Source: Paenibacillus lupini (lineage in GTDB: Bacteria; Bacillota; Bacilli; Paenibacillales; Paenibacillaceae). Taken from it: 64,000 nucleotides of DNA. Positions within the stretch are counted from its first letter, which is position 1. Every line of letters begins with the position of its first letter. Below the pieces are notes generated by a model, which did not search any database, was not told the origin of the DNA, and was given only the letters and a program-made list of their open reading frames with translations. Below are positions 63,079 to 64,000 of this stretch, piece after piece. The DNA is taken from the NCBI RefSeq assembly GCF_011761355.1, contig NZ_JAASRW010000010.1, positions 62,001-126,000 on the forward strand, in the 5' to 3' direction. The translations under genes were made by a program, and so were the position numbers.

Positions 63079-64000
63079 AATGGTTTGATTTTAGCTTGCG
63101 CCGCTCATCCTGCTCCCACCGTCTTAGAAGCGGATAAGGATCAAATGCCCATTCGATAAGGCCGCGATCCCTGTAAACTCCATAATGCAGATGAGGAGGA
63201 AATTTGCCTTGCGTTCCCGGCTTCCCATAGCCTGAGCTGCCGACCCATCCGATCGTTTGGCCAGGTTTTACAATGGTACCGATTCCGACCGTCTTGTCAA
63301 AGCCAGACAGATGAGCGTAATAGTGATAATAATTGTTCAAATCCCGAATGCCGATTCGCCAGCCTCCATATGGATTCCAGCCCTTCACTTCTACTACGCC
63401 AAAGCAGGTGCTTCGAACAGGAATGCCGTAATTAGCGAAAATATCTGTTCCCTCATGGGTCCGCCTTCCTCCCCAGCCACGGGCATTACCCCATGTGCTT
63501 TTGTACGAATAATTGGTTCCAACCGGAACCGGGAAGGCATGGTCGTACAGATCCAGCCGGCCAAAAGCGGCATAAATACTTGAGAACTGCTGAATGCGCT
63601 GCACCGCTCTGCTATTATGGTAATATTCCCATAAGCCGATGGAAAAGTCATCCTCTGTTGATCCACCATACTGCAGAAATCGTGTCGCAACGGAATACAG
63701 CAGGTCCAGATCACTTGAACGGTCTGCGAAGCCGTCACCGTCGCCATCGCGGCCAACACCGTTGAACCATTGAATGGAAGCCGGTATGTTATCGGTTGGA
63801 TCCGGATTCAATGCTCCAGCCCACAGCTCCTCATCGATAAAAACACCAACGACGCTGCCGAGCTGCGGACGGGCTTTCGGACGAGCCTTTGACAACGTTC
63901 GTTCGTATTGATCAACAGCAGCAAGGCGGTACCAAGGAATACCTGTCATGACACTTAGCCGATCGTACAGCTGCTGTCTGCTAACCATAGGATCAATGTC
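63077..64000 (-). CDS. lytH: M23-family peptidoglycan endopeptidase, LytH-like (5' end beyond window)
   Basis: Zinc endopeptidase acting on spore or cell-wall peptidoglycan. The catalytic domain has zinc ligands in RRTHEGTDIF and FPPHLHYGVY. The visible part is about 307 residues; the frame stays open to the window edge, and the first visible ATG (63988) has no ribosome binding site. No signal or membrane segment is seen, so the start is probably outside. The neighbour yunB and the convergent order match the lytH-yunB pair of Bacillus subtilis, where LytH acts in sporulation. Confidence 0.85.
   Translation of the reverse strand, partial: DIDPMVSRQQLYDRLSVMTGIPWYRLAAVDQYERTLSKARPKARPQLGSVVGVFIDEELWAGALNPDPTDNIPASIQWFNGVGRDGDGDGFADRSSDLDLLYSVATRFLQYGGSTEDDFSIGLWEYYHNSRAVQRIQQFSSIYAAFGRLDLYDHAFPVPVGTNYSYKSTWGNARGWGGRRTHEGTDIFANYGIPVRSTCFGVVEVKGWNPYGGWRIGIRDLNNYYHYYAHLSGFDKTVGIGTIVKPGQTIGWVGSSGYGKPGTQGKFPPHLHYGVYRDRGLIEWAFDPYPLLRRWEQDERRKLKSNH

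Overview
The window looks like a chromosomal segment of a spore-forming, glycan-degrading Gram-positive bacterium of the Paenibacillus type. The reasons are strong AGGAGG-type ribosome binding sites with frequent GTG and TTG starts, YesM/YesN-type two-component proteins, LplB/YtcP-type sugar permeases with lipoprotein binding proteins, an S-layer-homology (SLH) surface enzyme, and a YunB/LytH sporulation pair. I see no rRNA, tRNA, CRISPR array, prophage or intact insertion sequence.

Layout. 0-8 kb: a YesN-type response regulator, a GH38 alpha-mannosidase on the opposite strand, a YesM-type sensor kinase and a sugar-binding lipoprotein. 8-13.8 kb: an isochorismatase-like hydrolase, a gene remnant, a TetR-methionine aminopeptidase pair, a winged-helix/TPR-like regulator with an MFS exporter, and a VOC protein. 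14-19.2 kb: a five-gene operon of NarL-type regulator, DesK-type kinase, ABC ATPase and two ABC-2 permeases, arranged like the linearmycin-resistance lnr system. 19.4-24.6 kb: small housekeeping or unknown genes (GyrI-like, UPF0158, YihY, DinB, lipoprotein, a 51-residue membrane protein). 24.6-25.1 kb: a gene-free stretch with a roughly 155-nt imperfect palindrome.

25.1-41.0 kb is a glycan catabolic locus. It holds a three-component ABC importer, a 1984-residue SLH-anchored protein with two pectate-lyase-superfamily beta-helices, a Gfo/Idh/MocA oxidoreductase, an enolase-superfamily sugar-acid dehydratase, an SDR dehydrogenase and a GH116 glycosidase. I infer surface trimming of a polysaccharide, import of oligomers and cytosolic breakdown; the substrate is unknown. 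41.0-41.5 kb is a gene-free convergent region with a possible structured RNA. 41.5-47.2 kb is a second sugar locus: a Rex-type GH8 exo-oligoxylanase, an AraC regulator, and a binding protein with two permeases, probably for xylo-oligosaccharides.

47.4-49.1 kb carries hxlR and hxlAB (ribulose monophosphate route of formaldehyde fixation). 49.4-51 kb has small unknown genes, one apparently frameshifted. 51-54 kb has a ROK fructokinase-like kinase and mannose-6-phosphate isomerase divergent from a LacI regulator. 54.3-57.1 kb is a TetR-YhgE/Pip pair. 57.3-60.1 kb holds an LTA-synthase-family protein and an SGNH esterase. The right end has a nucleoside deaminase, a 4 x 68-bp tandem hairpin array directly before yunB, and a convergent LytH-like M23 peptidase that runs off the window.

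The best candidates for something undescribed are the 25-41 kb glycan locus, with its double-beta-helix surface protein and an enolase-superfamily member lacking an expected histidine, and three non-coding structures: the 68-bp hairpin array, the large palindrome near 24.9 kb, and the structured stretch near 41.2 kb.
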